In this document: positions 33,904-42,781 of the stretch, in pieces
Layout of the letters: every line of letters starts with the position of its first letter
Numbering within the stretch: position 1 is the first letter of the stretch
Assembly: GCF_002556545.1 (NCBI RefSeq)
Contig: NZ_CP022685.1
Span: forward strand, 6,612,001-6,676,000
Source of the DNA: Streptomyces formicae
GTDB taxonomy: Bacteria; Actinomycetota; Actinomycetes; Streptomycetales; Streptomycetaceae
Direction of reading: 5' to 3'
DNA length: 64,000 bases
Position numbers and translations under genes: made by a program
The notes under the pieces: model-generated
What the model saw: the letters and a program-made list of their open reading frames with translations, nothing else
What the model was told of the DNA's origin: nothing
The model's database searches: none

Positions 33904-36900
33904 ATGGATCTCGTGCCCGCGCTCGAAGAACCCCTGAAGAAAGTGGTCGGTCCCGCCACCGCGAAGGTGATGGCCGAGCACCTCGACCTGCACACGGTCG
34001 GCGACCTGCTGCACCACTACCCCCGGCGGTACGCCGAGCGGGGCGAGCTCACCCGCCTCGCCGAACTGCCGCTGGACGAGCACGTCACGGTGGTCGCGCA
34101 GGTCGCGAGCGCGCGCGTCCTGACGTTCAACGGCGGCAGGGGCCAGCGCCTCGAAGTCACGATCACCGACGGCAGCGGCCAGGTCCAGCTCGTCTTCTTC
34201 GGCCGGGGCATCCACAAGCCGCACAAGGACCTGCTGCCCGGCACCCGCGCGATGTTCGCGGGCAAGGTCTCGGTCTTCAACCGCAAGACGCAGCTCGCCC
34301 ACCCGGCGTACGAACTGCTGAAGGCCGACGCCGAAGAGGTGGGCGAGGCCGTCGGCTCCTGGGCGGGCGCGCTCCTGCCGATCTACCCGGCCACCGCCAA
34401 GCTGGAGTCCTGGAAGATCGCCAAGTCGGTCGACATGGTGCTGCCCAGCGCCCAGGAGGCGGTGGACCCGCTGCCGCCCGCGCTCCGCGACGGCCGCGGC
34501 CTCGTCCCGCTCACCGAAGCCCTCCTGAAGATCCACCGGCCGCATTCGAAGGCGGACGTCGCCGCCGCGAGGGACCGCCTGAAGTGGGACGAGGCGTTCG
34601 TCCTCCAGGTCGCCCTGGCCAGGCGGCGCTACGCGGACGCGCAACTGCCCGCCGTCGCCCGCAGACCCCAGGACGGCGGCCTCCTCGACGCCTTCGACGC
34701 CAAGCTGCCCTTCACGCTCACCGAGGGCCAGGAGAAGGTCTCGAAGGAGATCTTCGACGACCTCGCGACCGAACACCCGATGCACCGGCTGCTGCAGGGG
34801 GAGGTCGGTTCCGGTAAGGCACAGCCGCTCGACTCGCTGGTGCTGACTCCCGAAGGCTTCCGACCGATGGGCGACATGCGGACCGGCGACGTCGTCGTCG
34901 TGCCCACGGGAGAGCCCGCCGTCGTCAGCGGCGTCTTCCCTCAGGGAGAGCGTGACGTATGGCGCCTGACTCTTTCCGACGGCAGTTCCGTCGAGTGTGA
35001 CGACGAGCATCTCTGGATCGTCGGCACGAGCTGTGGCTGGCACCGGGGCCAGTCGCCGAAGGTCCTGACGACCAAGGAGATCCGTCTCGACCTCTTCAAG
35101 GCGAACGGCTCCTCGAAGTGGTACCTCCCCGCCGCGGCTCCGACCGACCTGGGGCACGACGAGCCGCTGCCGCTCGACCCCTACCTCTTCGGCCTGCTGT
35201 TGGGAGACGGGTCGTTTCGCCACAACTTGAGGTTGTCCACGGTCGACAGGGAGATCCACGACGCGGCCGTCGACGCCGTGGCACCGGAATGCCGCCTGGT
35301 CCCCGTGGCAGGCTCCTCGTGCGACTACACGATTCAGCTGGCACACCGAGCAGGAGGTGTGCGCAATCCGGTCATCCAAGCGCTTCGCGACCTGGAGTTG
35401 TGGGGCGTGACCTCGCACGGAAAATTCGTGCCCGAGATCTTCAAGAACACCTCGATCAAGAATCGACTGGCCCTGTTGCAGGGGCTGCTGGACACGGACG
35501 GCACGATTGAGTCGGACGGGCTGAGCATCTCGCTGTGCTCGGCGTCCCTCCGGCTCGCCGAGGACGTCGCCTGGCTCGTGCGCTCGCTGGGCGGCCGGGC
35601 CAGGGTGCTGCCGAAGCAGGCCGCCTTCAACGTGTCGATCGCGCTGCCCGAGGAGTACATGCCGTTCCGGCTGACGCGCAAGGCGGAGCGCGTGTGCCCG
35701 AGGCCGAAGTACAACACGTTCCGACGAGGTATCCGCAGCGCCGAGTTCGTCGGGCGGAAGCCGGTCCAGTGCATCAGCGTCGACCACCCGAGCCGGGCGT
35801 ACATCACCGACAACTTCACGGTGACGCACAACACCATGGTCGCCCTGCGCGCCATGCTCGCCGTCGTGGACGCGGGCGGGCAGGCCGCCATGCTCGCGCC
35901 CACCGAGGTCCTCGCCCAGCAGCACCACCGCTCCATCGTGGAGATGATGGGCGAGCTCGCCGAGGGCGGGATGCTGGGCGGCGCGGAGCAGGCCACCAAG
36001 GTCACGCTGCTCACCGGGTCCATGGGCGCGGCGGGGCGTCGGCAGGCCCTGCTCGACCTGGTCACCGGTGAGGCGGGCATCGTCATCGGCACGCACGCGC
36101 TGATCGAGGACAAGGTCCAGTTCCACGACCTGGGCCTGGTCGTCGTCGACGAGCAGCACCGCTTCGGTGTCGAGCAGCGCGACGCCCTGCGCGGCAAGGG
36201 CAAGCAGCCCCCGCACCTCCTGGTCATGACGGCCACCCCCATCCCGCGCACGGTCGCGATGACCGTCTTCGGCGACCTGGAGACCTCCGTCCTCGACCAG
36301 CTTCCCGCCGGGCGTTCGCCGATCGCCAGCCACGTCGTCCCCGCTCAGGACAAGCCGCACTTCCTCGCCCGCGCGTGGGAGCGCGTGCGCGAGGAGGTGG
36401 AGAAGGGCCACCAGGCGTACGTGGTCTGCCCCCGCATCGGCGATGACGTCGAGGAGTCCGCCGACCCGAAGAAGGCCAAGGCGGCCAAGAAGAAGGCCGA
36501 GAAGAAGGCGGAGGAGGAGGCGACCGCCGAGAAGCGGCCGCCGCTCGCCGTCCTCGACGTCGCCGAGCAGCTCGCCCACGGCCCGCTCCAGGGCCTGCGG
36601 ATCGAGGTCCTGCACGGCCGCATGCAGCCCGACGACAAGGACGCGGTGATGCGCCGCTTCGCCGCGGGCGAGACCCAGGTCCTGGTCGCGACGACGGTCA
36701 TCGAGGTCGGGGTCAACGTCCCGAACGCCACCGCGATGGTGATCATGGACGCGGACCGCTTCGGCGTCTCCCAGCTGCACCAGCTGCGCGGCCGCGTCGG
36801 CCGTGGCTCGGCCGCGGGCCTCTGTCTCCTGGTCACCGACATGCCCGAGGCCAGTCCGGCACGGGCCCGCCTCGGTGCCGTCGCCTCGACGACCGACGGC

Positions 36901-37149
36901 TTCGAGCTCTCCCGCATCGACCTGGAGCAGCGCCGCGAGGGCGACGTGCTCGGCCAGGCCCAGTCCGGCGTCCGCTCCAGCCTGCGGATGCTCGCCGTCA
37001 TCGAGGACGAGGAGGTCATCGCGGCCGCCAGGGACGAGGCGGTCACCGTGGTCGCCGCCGACCCCGACCTGGAGCGCCTGCCCGCGCTGCGCACCGCCCT
37101 CGACGCGCTGCTCGACGCCGAGCGCGAGCAGTACCTCGACAAGGGGTGA
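33904..37149 (+). CDS. recG: ATP-dependent DNA helicase RecG interrupted by an intein
   Basis: This 1081-residue precursor becomes a RecG of about 743 residues after removal of a 338-residue intein. That is a normal length. RecG remodels stalled replication forks and Holliday junctions. N-terminal wedge/OB domain: VVAQVASARVLTFNGGRGQRL. The Walker A motif reads GEVGSGK, then the intein (34819-35832), then TMVALRAM. Downstream motifs are intact: DEQHRFGV, TATPIPRTVAMT, VATTVIEVGVNVP and QLRGRVGRG. A Lys/Glu-rich insert (about 36460-36530) lies between helicase lobes. I use ATG 33904. Without splicing the ATP site would be broken. Confidence 0.96.
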   Translation: MDLVPALEEPLKKVVGPATAKVMAEHLDLHTVGDLLHHYPRRYAERGELTRLAELPLDEHVTVVAQVASARVLTFNGGRGQRLEVTITDGSGQVQLVFFGRGIHKPHKDLLPGTRAMFAGKVSVFNRKTQLAHPAYELLKADAEEVGEAVGSWAGALLPIYPATAKLESWKIAKSVDMVLPSAQEAVDPLPPALRDGRGLVPLTEALLKIHRPHSKADVAAARDRLKWDEAFVLQVALARRRYADAQLPAVARRPQDGGLLDAFDAKLPFTLTEGQEKVSKEIFDDLATEHPMHRLLQGEVGSGKAQPLDSLVLTPEGFRPMGDMRTGDVVVVPTGEPAVVSGVFPQGERDVWRLTLSDGSSVECDDEHLWIVGTSCGWHRGQSPKVLTTKEIRLDLFKANGSSKWYLPAAAPTDLGHDEPLPLDPYLFGLLLGDGSFRHNLRLSTVDREIHDAAVDAVAPECRLVPVAGSSCDYTIQLAHRAGGVRNPVIQALRDLELWGVTSHGKFVPEIFKNTSIKNRLALLQGLLDTDGTIESDGLSISLCSASLRLAEDVAWLVRSLGGRARVLPKQAAFNVSIALPEEYMPFRLTRKAERVCPRPKYNTFRRGIRSAEFVGRKPVQCISVDHPSRAYITDNFTVTHNTMVALRAMLAVVDAGGQAAMLAPTEVLAQQHHRSIVEMMGELAEGGMLGGAEQATKVTLLTGSMGAAGRRQALLDLVTGEAGIVIGTHALIEDKVQFHDLGLVVVDEQHRFGVEQRDALRGKGKQPPHLLVMTATPIPRTVAMTVFGDLETSVLDQLPAGRSPIASHVVPAQDKPHFLARAWERVREEVEKGHQAYVVCPRIGDDVEESADPKKAKAAKKKAEKKAEEEATAEKRPPLAVLDVAEQLAHGPLQGLRIEVLHGRMQPDDKDAVMRRFAAGETQVLVATTVIEVGVNVPNATAMVIMDADRFGVSQLHQLRGRVGRGSAAGLCLLVTDMPEASPARARLGAVASTTDGFELSRIDLEQRREGDVLGQAQSGVRSSLRMLAVIEDEEVIAAARDEAVTVVAADPDLERLPALRTALDALLDAEREQYLDKG
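34819..35832 (+). mobile_element. Class 3 intein with LAGLIDADG homing endonuclease in RecG
   Basis: This 338-residue in-frame intein lies between Lys and Thr of the RecG Walker A motif. It begins with Ala, not Cys or Ser, and ends His-Asn; the next extein residue is Thr. Block B is ECDDEHLW, with His64 and Trp66 at position B:12. Block F has Cys318 (VQCISVD) at F:4, and block G has Thr336 before His337-Asn338. The Trp/Cys/Thr triplet with a non-nucleophilic first residue defines class 3 inteins. Two LAGLIDADG helices are present (GLLLGDG with Asp130, GLLDTDG with Asp227). There are no frameshifts or stops, so it looks active. Confidence 0.95.
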
Positions 37150-37219
37150 GGCCCGTGCACGCCATATCGTGGGGTGAGCCCATCGAAGGGGCGCCCACCA
37201 GCGAGCCAGAAGGAATCAG

Positions 37220-37813
37220 ATGACCCGCGTGATCGCCGGTACGGCCGGCGGACGCCGCCTGGCCGTACCGCCGGGCAACGGCACCCGCCCCACCTCCGAC
37301 CGGGCACGCGAGGGCCTCTTCTCCACCTGGCAGGCCCTCCACGGCACGCTCGACGGAGCCCGCGTCCTCGATCTCTACGCGGGCTCGGGGGCCGTCGGCC
37401 TGGAGGCGCTCTCTCGGGGCGCGGGGCACACCCTGCTGGTCGAGGCGGACGCGAGGGCCGCCCGCACCATCCGGGAGAACGTGCGGGCGGTCGGCCTGCC
37501 GGGCGCCGAGGTCAGAGCGGGCAAAGCCGCCCAGATCGTCCGCTCCGGCACCCCCACCACCCCGTACGACCTCGTCTTCCTCGATCCTCCGTACGCCGTC
37601 AGCGATGACGATCTTCGGGAGATCCTGCTCACACTCCGCTCGGAAAGCTGGCTCACGGACGACGCGCTCGTCACCGTTGAACGCAGTACAAGAGGCGGAG
37701 AATTCGGCTGGCCGGAGGGTTTCGAGCCCCTCAGGTCCCGTCGCTACGGCGAAGGGACGTTTTGGTACGGTCGCGCCGCCTCTACGTGCGACGACTCAGC
37801 GATCGCGCCATGA
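37220..37813 (+). CDS. rsmD: 16S rRNA (guanine966-N2)-methyltransferase
   Basis: This 197-residue SAM-dependent methyltransferase modifies G966 of 16S rRNA. The SAM motif is [20 protein letters not shown] and the catalytic motif is FLDPPY. ATG 37220 has AAGGAA upstream. It lies between recG and coaD, the usual actinobacterial arrangement. Its end overlaps an alternative coaD start by 4 bases. Confidence 0.95.
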   Translation: MTRVIAGTAGGRRLAVPPGNGTRPTSDRAREGLFSTWQALHGTLDGARVLDLYAGSGAVGLEALSRGAGHTLLVEADARAARTIRENVRAVGLPGAEVRAGKAAQIVRSGTPTTPYDLVFLDPPYAVSDDDLREILLTLRSESWLTDDALVTVERSTRGGEFGWPEGFEPLRSRRYGEGTFWYGRAASTCDDSAIAP

Positions 37814-37839
37814 CCGGACCGGAGAGCGAGGGACTCACG

Positions 37840-38319
37840 TTGCGCCGCGCCGTCTGTCCGGGGTCATTCGACCCCATCACCAATGGACACCTCGACATCA
37901 TCGCCCGCGCCTCCAAGCTGTACGACGTGGTGCACGTCGCGGTGATGATCAATCAGTCGAAGAAGGGCCTGTTCGAGATCGAGGAGCGGATCGAGATGAT
38001 CCGCGAGGTCACCGCCGACTTCGGCAACGTCGAGGTCGAGTCCTTCCACGGCCTCCTCGTCGACTTCTGCAAGCAGCGCGACATCCCGGCCATCGTCAAG
38101 GGCCTGCGCGCGGTCAGCGACTTCGACTACGAACTCCAGATGGCCCAGATGAACAACGGACTCTCGGGCGTCGAGACCCTGTTCGTGCCGACGAACCCCA
38201 CCTACAGCTTCCTGTCCTCCTCGTTGGTCAAGGAGGTCGCGGCCTGGGGCGGCGACGTCGCCCACCTGCTGCCGCCGCTCGTCCACGAGGCCCTGACCGA
38301 ACGCCTGGGCAAGAAGTAA
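37840..38319 (+). CDS. coaD: Phosphopantetheine adenylyltransferase
   Basis: This 159-residue enzyme catalyses the penultimate step of coenzyme A synthesis. The nucleotidyltransferase motif [11 protein letters not shown] (residues 7-17) and the C-terminal [12 protein letters not shown] are standard. I use TTG 37840 because the family starts right before this motif and GAGGGA precedes it at good spacing. An in-frame ATG at 37810, overlapping the rsmD stop, would add ten residues. Confidence 0.93.
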   Translation: MRRAVCPGSFDPITNGHLDIIARASKLYDVVHVAVMINQSKKGLFEIEERIEMIREVTADFGNVEVESFHGLLVDFCKQRDIPAIVKGLRAVSDFDYELQMAQMNNGLSGVETLFVPTNPTYSFLSSSLVKEVAAWGGDVAHLLPPLVHEALTERLGKK

Positions 38320-38418
38320 CCCGCTGACGGCTCGTCACTCGGTGTCGGGCGGGCGCCCCATGGCCTTACAGTCGTCCCGTCCGTCTCACAACCAGCTGTA
38401 GAGAGTGGCGAGCACACG

Positions 38419-39528
38419 GTGGACGTGCAGAAGAAGATCGACGAGATCGTCGAGGCGATCGGCAGTGCCCGGTCCATGCCCATGTCGGCCTCGTGCGTGG
38501 TCAACCGCGCCGATCTGCTCTCGATGCTCGAAGAGGTGCGCCAGGCGCTGCCCGGTTCCCTCGCGCAGGCCCAGGAGCTCATCGGGGGCCGCGAACAGCT
38601 GGTCGAGCAGGCCCGCCAGGAGGCGGAGCGGATCATCGAGACCGCGCACGCCGAGCGCGGCTCGCTGATCTCCGACACGGAGGTCGCCCGCCGCTCCCAG
38701 GGCGAGGGCGAGCGCATCCTCAGCGAGGCCCGCCAGGCCGCCGAGGAGGTCCGCGCCGAGGCCGACGACTACGTGGACAGCAAGCTCGCCAACTTCGAGG
38801 TCGTCCTCACCAAGACCCTCGGCTCCGTCGGCCGGGGCCGCGAGAAGCTCCTCGGCACGGGCCCCGGCCTGGACGAGCAGGGGTACGAGGACGAGGACGC
38901 CCCCGAGCGCAGCCACGACCCCGAGACGCTGCGCCGCAACGCCGACGCGTACGTCGACGCCAAGCTCGGCGCCTTCGAGGCGGTCCTCGCCAAGACCCTG
39001 GAGGCCGTCGGCCGAGGCCGCCAGACCCTGCACGGCCGCGCGCCCGCCGACGAGCTCGGCACCCTCGGCGAGCCGGGCGGCGCCCAGGGCCACACCACGG
39101 ATGCCGAGTACCTGGCGGACCTCGCGGGCCCCGCGGCCGCCGCGGAGCCGGTCCCGCAGGCGCCGGAGCAGGCCCCGCCGGTCCCGGCGGCGGCCCCGGC
39201 CCAGCAGCCCTACCCGCCCCAGCAGCAGCCCGATCCGTACGGGTACCAGCAGCAGGACCAGTACGCGTACCAGCAGCAGGCGTACGGCCAGCAGGACCCC
39301 TACGCCGTATATCAGCAGCAGGATCAGTACGCATACCAGCAGCAGGGCTATCAGCAGCCCGGTCAGCAGGGTTACGACCAGAGCGGTCAGCAGGGCTACG
39401 AGCAGGCGGGTCAGCAGGGCTACGAGCAGCCTCGGTACGAGGCGCCCGCCGCCCTTGAGGAGACCAGCCTCTTCGACACGACCATGATCAGCGCCGAGCA
39501 GCTGCGCCAGTACGAGCAGGGCCGCTGA
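38419..39528 (+). CDS. Coiled-coil protein with duplicated motif and Tyr/Gln-rich tail
   Basis: This 369-residue cytoplasmic protein has a long coiled coil (about 50-130) resembling DivIVA or F-ATPase b subunits. A ~30-residue module occurs twice: YVDSKLANFEVVLTKTLGSV and YVDAKLGAFEAVLAKTLEAV, each followed by GRGR. The last ~130 residues are Pro/Gln/Tyr-rich with YQQQ and QQGY repeats, a prion-like low-complexity tail. The GTG start gives VDVQKKIDEIVEAIG. In Streptomyces it is a conserved neighbour of coaD. Its function is unknown; a cell-division or polarity role is only a guess. Confidence 0.85.
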   Translation: MDVQKKIDEIVEAIGSARSMPMSASCVVNRADLLSMLEEVRQALPGSLAQAQELIGGREQLVEQARQEAERIIETAHAERGSLISDTEVARRSQGEGERILSEARQAAEEVRAEADDYVDSKLANFEVVLTKTLGSVGRGREKLLGTGPGLDEQGYEDEDAPERSHDPETLRRNADAYVDAKLGAFEAVLAKTLEAVGRGRQTLHGRAPADELGTLGEPGGAQGHTTDAEYLADLAGPAAAAEPVPQAPEQAPPVPAAAPAQQPYPPQQQPDPYGYQQQDQYAYQQQAYGQQDPYAVYQQQDQYAYQQQGYQQPGQQGYDQSGQQGYEQAGQQGYEQPRYEAPAALEETSLFDTTMISAEQLRQYEQGR

Positions 39529-39547
39529 GGGGCGCATCAGGGTCGGA

Positions 39548-39577
39548 TTGGGCCGAGAGCGAATGGTCCAGTATCCT
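39548..39577 (+). promoter_or_regulatory. Candidate promoter of the DUF177-rpmF-rnc unit
   Basis: TTGGGC (39548-39553) and TATCCT (39572-39577) are separated by 18 bases in the gap after the coiled-coil gene. Transcription would begin about 75 bases before the DUF177 gene. Confidence 0.45.
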
Positions 39578-39660
39578 GGCTCTTCGGTCGCGCATACGTC
39601 CGCGACCCGGGCTGCCCACCCAAGCGGTGTTCCCACCGCGTCAGTGCGGCGGCCCCTCGT

Positions 39661-40347
39661 ATGAACTTCCAGGATTCGAAAGCAGGAAAAGCCCTGAGTA
39701 CGCGCCTCGACCACCGCAACCCCCTCGTGTTCGACACACACGAGCTGGGTCGGCGTCCCGGTGCGCAGCAGCGGCTGACCCGCGAGGTCGAAGCGCCCGG
39801 TCCGCCGGCCGCCTTCGGCATCGACGGGGTCATCGGAGTGCCGCAGGGCGCCCCGGTCGAGCTGGAGATCCGCCTCGAATCGGTCATGGAAGGGGTGCTT
39901 GTCACAGGCACCGCCCGTGCATCGGCCGAGGGGGAGTGCGTAAGGTGTCTGGAGCCGCTCGAGCTTGAGCTCGACGCGGACTTCCAGGAGATGTTCTCGT
40001 ACCCTGACGCCGACGACCGGGGCCGCACCGCGGAACCGGCCGACGACGCCGAGGAAGACGAGGACAGGCTCTATCTCGAGGACGGCTTGTTCGACCTCGA
40101 GCCTGTGCTGCGTGATGCGGTGGTGCTCGCACTGCCGATGCAGCCGGTGTGCCAGGACGACTGTCAGGGCCTGTGCTCCGAGTGTGGAGTGCGGCTCGCG
40201 GACGACCCGGACCACCACCACGAAGCCGTCGACATCCGTTGGGCGGCACTGCAAGGACTCGCCGGGACCATCCAGGACGGCGAGAAGGACGAGATGAGCG
40301 GCGGCGCGCCTCGATCAGCGCACGCCGACGAGAAGCAGGAGAAGTAG
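39661..40347 (+). CDS. DUF177 (YceD) family protein
   Basis: This protein of about 228 residues belongs to DUF177/YceD, almost always encoded directly before rpmF and implicated in 23S rRNA accumulation. It has the [15 protein letters not shown] start, CVRC, a highly acidic middle and a Cys-rich [13 protein letters not shown] segment that could bind zinc. The start is uncertain. ATG 39661 is the only good codon but lacks a ribosome site. The homologous part begins near residue 13 ([10 protein letters not shown]), where an AGGAAA precedes a CTG codon. Confidence 0.9.
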   Translation: MNFQDSKAGKALSTRLDHRNPLVFDTHELGRRPGAQQRLTREVEAPGPPAAFGIDGVIGVPQGAPVELEIRLESVMEGVLVTGTARASAEGECVRCLEPLELELDADFQEMFSYPDADDRGRTAEPADDAEEDEDRLYLEDGLFDLEPVLRDAVVLALPMQPVCQDDCQGLCSECGVRLADDPDHHHEAVDIRWAALQGLAGTIQDGEKDEMSGGAPRSAHADEKQEK

Positions 40348-40349
40348 CC

Positions 40350-40523
40350 GTGGCTGTTCCGAAGCGGAAGATGTCGCGCAGCAACACGCGCCACCGCCGG
40401 TCGCAGTGGAAGGCTGCGGTCCCCACCCTGGTTTCGTGTGAGCGTTGCCAGGAGCCCAAGCAGCAGCACATCGCGTGCCCGAGCTGCGGCACCTACAACA
40501 AGCGCCAGGTCCTCGAGGTCTGA
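40350..40523 (+). CDS. rpmF: Ribosomal protein L32
   Basis: This 57-residue large-subunit protein has a zinc ribbon with Cys at 30, 33, 43 and 46 (CERC and CPSC). The start [17 protein letters not shown] is typical. The GTG lies 2 bases after the DUF177 stop, so the two are translationally coupled. Confidence 0.97.
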   Translation: MAVPKRKMSRSNTRHRRSQWKAAVPTLVSCERCQEPKQQHIACPSCGTYNKRQVLEV

Positions 40524-40530
40524 GCGGCTG

Positions 40531-41352
40531 GTGAGAGGCACCGTGTCTAGCCCCAAGAAGGCGGAAGACGCCAAGAAATTGGCGGAGACAACGGCCTCGT
40601 CCCACACGCTTCTGGAAGGGCGGCTCGGGTACAAGCTCGAGTCCGCCCTTCTGGTGCGTGCGCTGACCCACCGTTCGTACGCGTACGAGAACGGCGGTCT
40701 GCCGACGAACGAGCGCCTCGAGTTCCTCGGGGACTCCGTGCTCGGTCTCGTCGTCACGGACACGCTGTACCGAACCCACCCCGACCTGCCCGAAGGCCAG
40801 CTGGCCAAGTTGCGGGCCGCGGTGGTCAATTCGCGTGCGCTGGCGGAGGTCAGCCGCGGCCTCGAACTCGGCTCCTTCATCCGGCTCGGCCGGGGCGAAG
40901 AGGGCACGGGAGGCCGGGACAAGGCATCCATCCTCGCCGACACCCTCGAAGCGGTGATCGGCGCGGTCTATCTGGACCAGGGTCTGGACGCGGCGGGTGA
41001 GCTGGTGCACCGGCTCTTCGACCCGCTGATCGAAAAGTCCTCGAACCTGGGCGCGGGCCTGGACTGGAAGACCAGTCTTCAGGAGCTCACCGCGATGGAG
41101 AGCCTCGGCGTGCCCGAGTACCTCGTCACGGAGAGCGGCCCGGACCACGAGAAGACCTTTACTGCTGCCGCCCGCGTCGGAGGCGTCTCGTACGGCACCG
41201 GCACCGGCCGCAGCAAGAAGGAAGCGGAGCAGCAGGCCGCGGAGTCCGCGTGGCGCGCGATTCGCGCCGCGGCGGACGAGCGGCTGAAGGTGGCGGAAGC
41301 CGCCGCCGCTGCTGCGCAGTCCGAGGGGACCGCCGACACCCCCTCGGCCTGA
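40531..41352 (+). CDS. rnc: Ribonuclease III
   Basis: This ~273-residue double-strand-specific endoribonuclease corresponds to AbsB, the Streptomyces antibiotic regulator. The RNase III signature [10 protein letters not shown] is at 61-70, with catalytic Asp68 and the second acidic motif [13 protein letters not shown]. The dsRNA-binding domain begins near [10 protein letters not shown] and ends with [15 protein letters not shown]. An Ala-rich tail follows. GTG 40531 gives [12 protein letters not shown] 40543, with GAGAGG close upstream, is an alternative four codons shorter. Confidence 0.95.
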   Translation: MRGTVSSPKKAEDAKKLAETTASSHTLLEGRLGYKLESALLVRALTHRSYAYENGGLPTNERLEFLGDSVLGLVVTDTLYRTHPDLPEGQLAKLRAAVVNSRALAEVSRGLELGSFIRLGRGEEGTGGRDKASILADTLEAVIGAVYLDQGLDAAGELVHRLFDPLIEKSSNLGAGLDWKTSLQELTAMESLGVPEYLVTESGPDHEKTFTAAARVGGVSYGTGTGRSKKEAEQQAAESAWRAIRAAADERLKVAEAAAAAAQSEGTADTPSA

Positions 41353-41368
41353 CGGCCGCCTATCCTTT

Positions 41369-41413
41369 GGTGCCGGTCGCTCCTGTTCAGGGGTGACCGG
41401 CACCACCCTTTTC
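41369..41413 (+). terminator. Terminator after rnc
   Basis: The 10-bp perfect arms GGTGCCGGTC (41369-41378) and GACCGGCACC (41395-41404) flank a 16-base loop. They are followed by ACCCTTTTCC. The hairpin lies just upstream of mutM. Confidence 0.65.
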
Positions 41414-41442
41414 CCCACACCTCTCATCGCCCCGGAGCGGAC

Positions 41443-42303
41443 ATGCCCGAGCTGCCCGAAGTCGAAGTCGTACGGCGCGGCCTTGAGCGCTGGGTCAGTG
41501 GGCGGGTCGTCTCCGACGTGCAGGTGCTGCATCCGCGTGCCGTGCGGCGGCACGTCGCGGGGGGCGAGGACTTCGGGGCGCGGCTGAAGGGGCACCGGAT
41601 CGGGCTCGCGCGGCGGCGCGGCAAGTACCTGTGGCTGCCGCTCGCCGACTCCGCGCAGTCCGTGCTCGCCCATCTCGGCATGAGCGGCCAGCTCCTGGTG
41701 CAGCCGCACGACGCCGACGACGAGAAGCACCTGCGGATCAGGGTCCGCTTCGACGACGCGCAGGGCACCGAGCTCCGCTTCGTCGACCAGCGCACCTTCG
41801 GCGGCCTCTCGCTCCACGACAACACCGCCGACGGGCTGCCGGACGTCATCGCGCACATCGCGCGTGATCCGCTCGACGAGGCGTTCGATGACGCGGCGTT
41901 CCACGTGGCGCTGCGCGGGCGGCGCACCACGATCAAGCGGGCGCTGCTCGACCAGTCGCTGATCAGCGGCGTAGGCAACATCTACGCGGACGAGGCGCTG
42001 TGGCGGTCGCGGCTGCACTACGAGCGGCCCACCGGCACCTTCACGCGCCCGCGGACGGCCGAACTCCTGGGCCACGTACGGGACGTGATGAACGCGGCCC
42101 TCGCGGTCGGCGGCACCAGCTTCGACAGTCTCTACGTCAACGTGAACGGCGAGTCGGGTTACTTCGACCGGTCCCTGGACGCCTACGGCCGTGAGGACGA
42201 GCCGTGCCGCCGGTGCGGGACCGCGATCCGCAGGCGCCCCTGGATGAACCGGTCCAGCTACTTCTGCCCGCGCTGTCAGCGGCCGCCGCGCGCCTCGTCG
42301 TAA
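41443..42303 (+). CDS. mutM: Formamidopyrimidine-DNA glycosylase
   Basis: This 286-residue base-excision enzyme removes oxidised purines such as 8-oxoguanine and nicks the abasic site. The catalytic Pro2-Glu3 start ([14 protein letters not shown]), the [22 protein letters not shown] helix-two-turn-helix and the C-terminal zinc finger (CRRCGT, then CPRCQ) are all present. Its last 28 bases overlap the convergent HxlR-family gene. Confidence 0.96.
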   Translation: MPELPEVEVVRRGLERWVSGRVVSDVQVLHPRAVRRHVAGGEDFGARLKGHRIGLARRRGKYLWLPLADSAQSVLAHLGMSGQLLVQPHDADDEKHLRIRVRFDDAQGTELRFVDQRTFGGLSLHDNTADGLPDVIAHIARDPLDEAFDDAAFHVALRGRRTTIKRALLDQSLISGVGNIYADEALWRSRLHYERPTGTFTRPRTAELLGHVRDVMNAALAVGGTSFDSLYVNVNGESGYFDRSLDAYGREDEPCRRCGTAIRRRPWMNRSSYFCPRCQRPPRASS

Positions 42304-42656
42304 CTCTGCTGCGCCTTCAGTACGTCGTCCTGCCTGCCCTCCACGAAGCGGATCAGGGTCAGCAGCCGCTCGGCGATCTCGCGTCCCAGCGGCGTGAGCC
42401 GGTAGTCCACCCGGGGCGGGTTTGTGGGCTGCGCGTCGCGCAGCACCAGGCCGTCGCGCTCCAGCGCGTGCAGGGTCTGGGACAGCATCTTCTCGCTCAC
42501 GCCGTCGACGCGGCGGCGCAGCTCGTTGAAGCGGAACGTGCCGTCGTGCAGGGCGCCGAGGGTGAGTGCGCCCCAGCGGCCCGTGACGTGTTCGAGCGTG
42601 GTCCGGGACGGGCACTGCTTGGCGAACACGTCGTAGGCGAGGTCCGTGGCATCCAT
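42276..42656 (-). CDS. HxlR-family transcriptional regulator
   Basis: This 126-residue winged-helix protein of the HxlR (YodB/HypR) family has [13 protein letters not shown], then [30 protein letters not shown] and the wing VDYRLTPLG. Cys15 lies in the N-terminal KQCPSR, where quinone- and electrophile-sensing members carry their redox cysteine. It is divergent from a flavodoxin-fold quinone reductase across a repeat-containing intergenic region. It is therefore probably that gene's redox-responsive repressor. Confidence 0.9.
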   Translation of the reverse strand: MDATDLAYDVFAKQCPSRTTLEHVTGRWGALTLGALHDGTFRFNELRRRVDGVSEKMLSQTLHALERDGLVLRDAQPTNPPRVDYRLTPLGREIAERLLTLIRFVEGRQDDVLKAQQSYDEARGGR

Positions 42657-42678
42657 GAAGACACCATACTCCCGCGCA

Positions 42679-42704
42679 GCGCTAACTCACGGGTTGCGCT
42701 AACC
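42679..42704. promoter_or_regulatory. Candidate HxlR operator
   Basis: GCGCTAAC occurs twice as direct repeats (42679-42686 and 42696-42703). The second is embedded in a dyad GGTT-GCGCT-AACC (42692-42704). The site lies between the divergent regulator (start 42656) and the reductase (start 42782). Confidence 0.55.
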
Positions 42705-42781
42705 AAAAGGTAGTGCTTTCCTTCTTCTCGTGCCTCGCCGAGGCCGCCACGACTCGCCTTCGCATGAGGAGTACGCCCGAA

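Noticed and set aside
33886..36780. Minus-strand open frame of 964 codons opposite recG
   Set aside because: It is an antisense shadow. The plus strand has full helicase and intein motifs.
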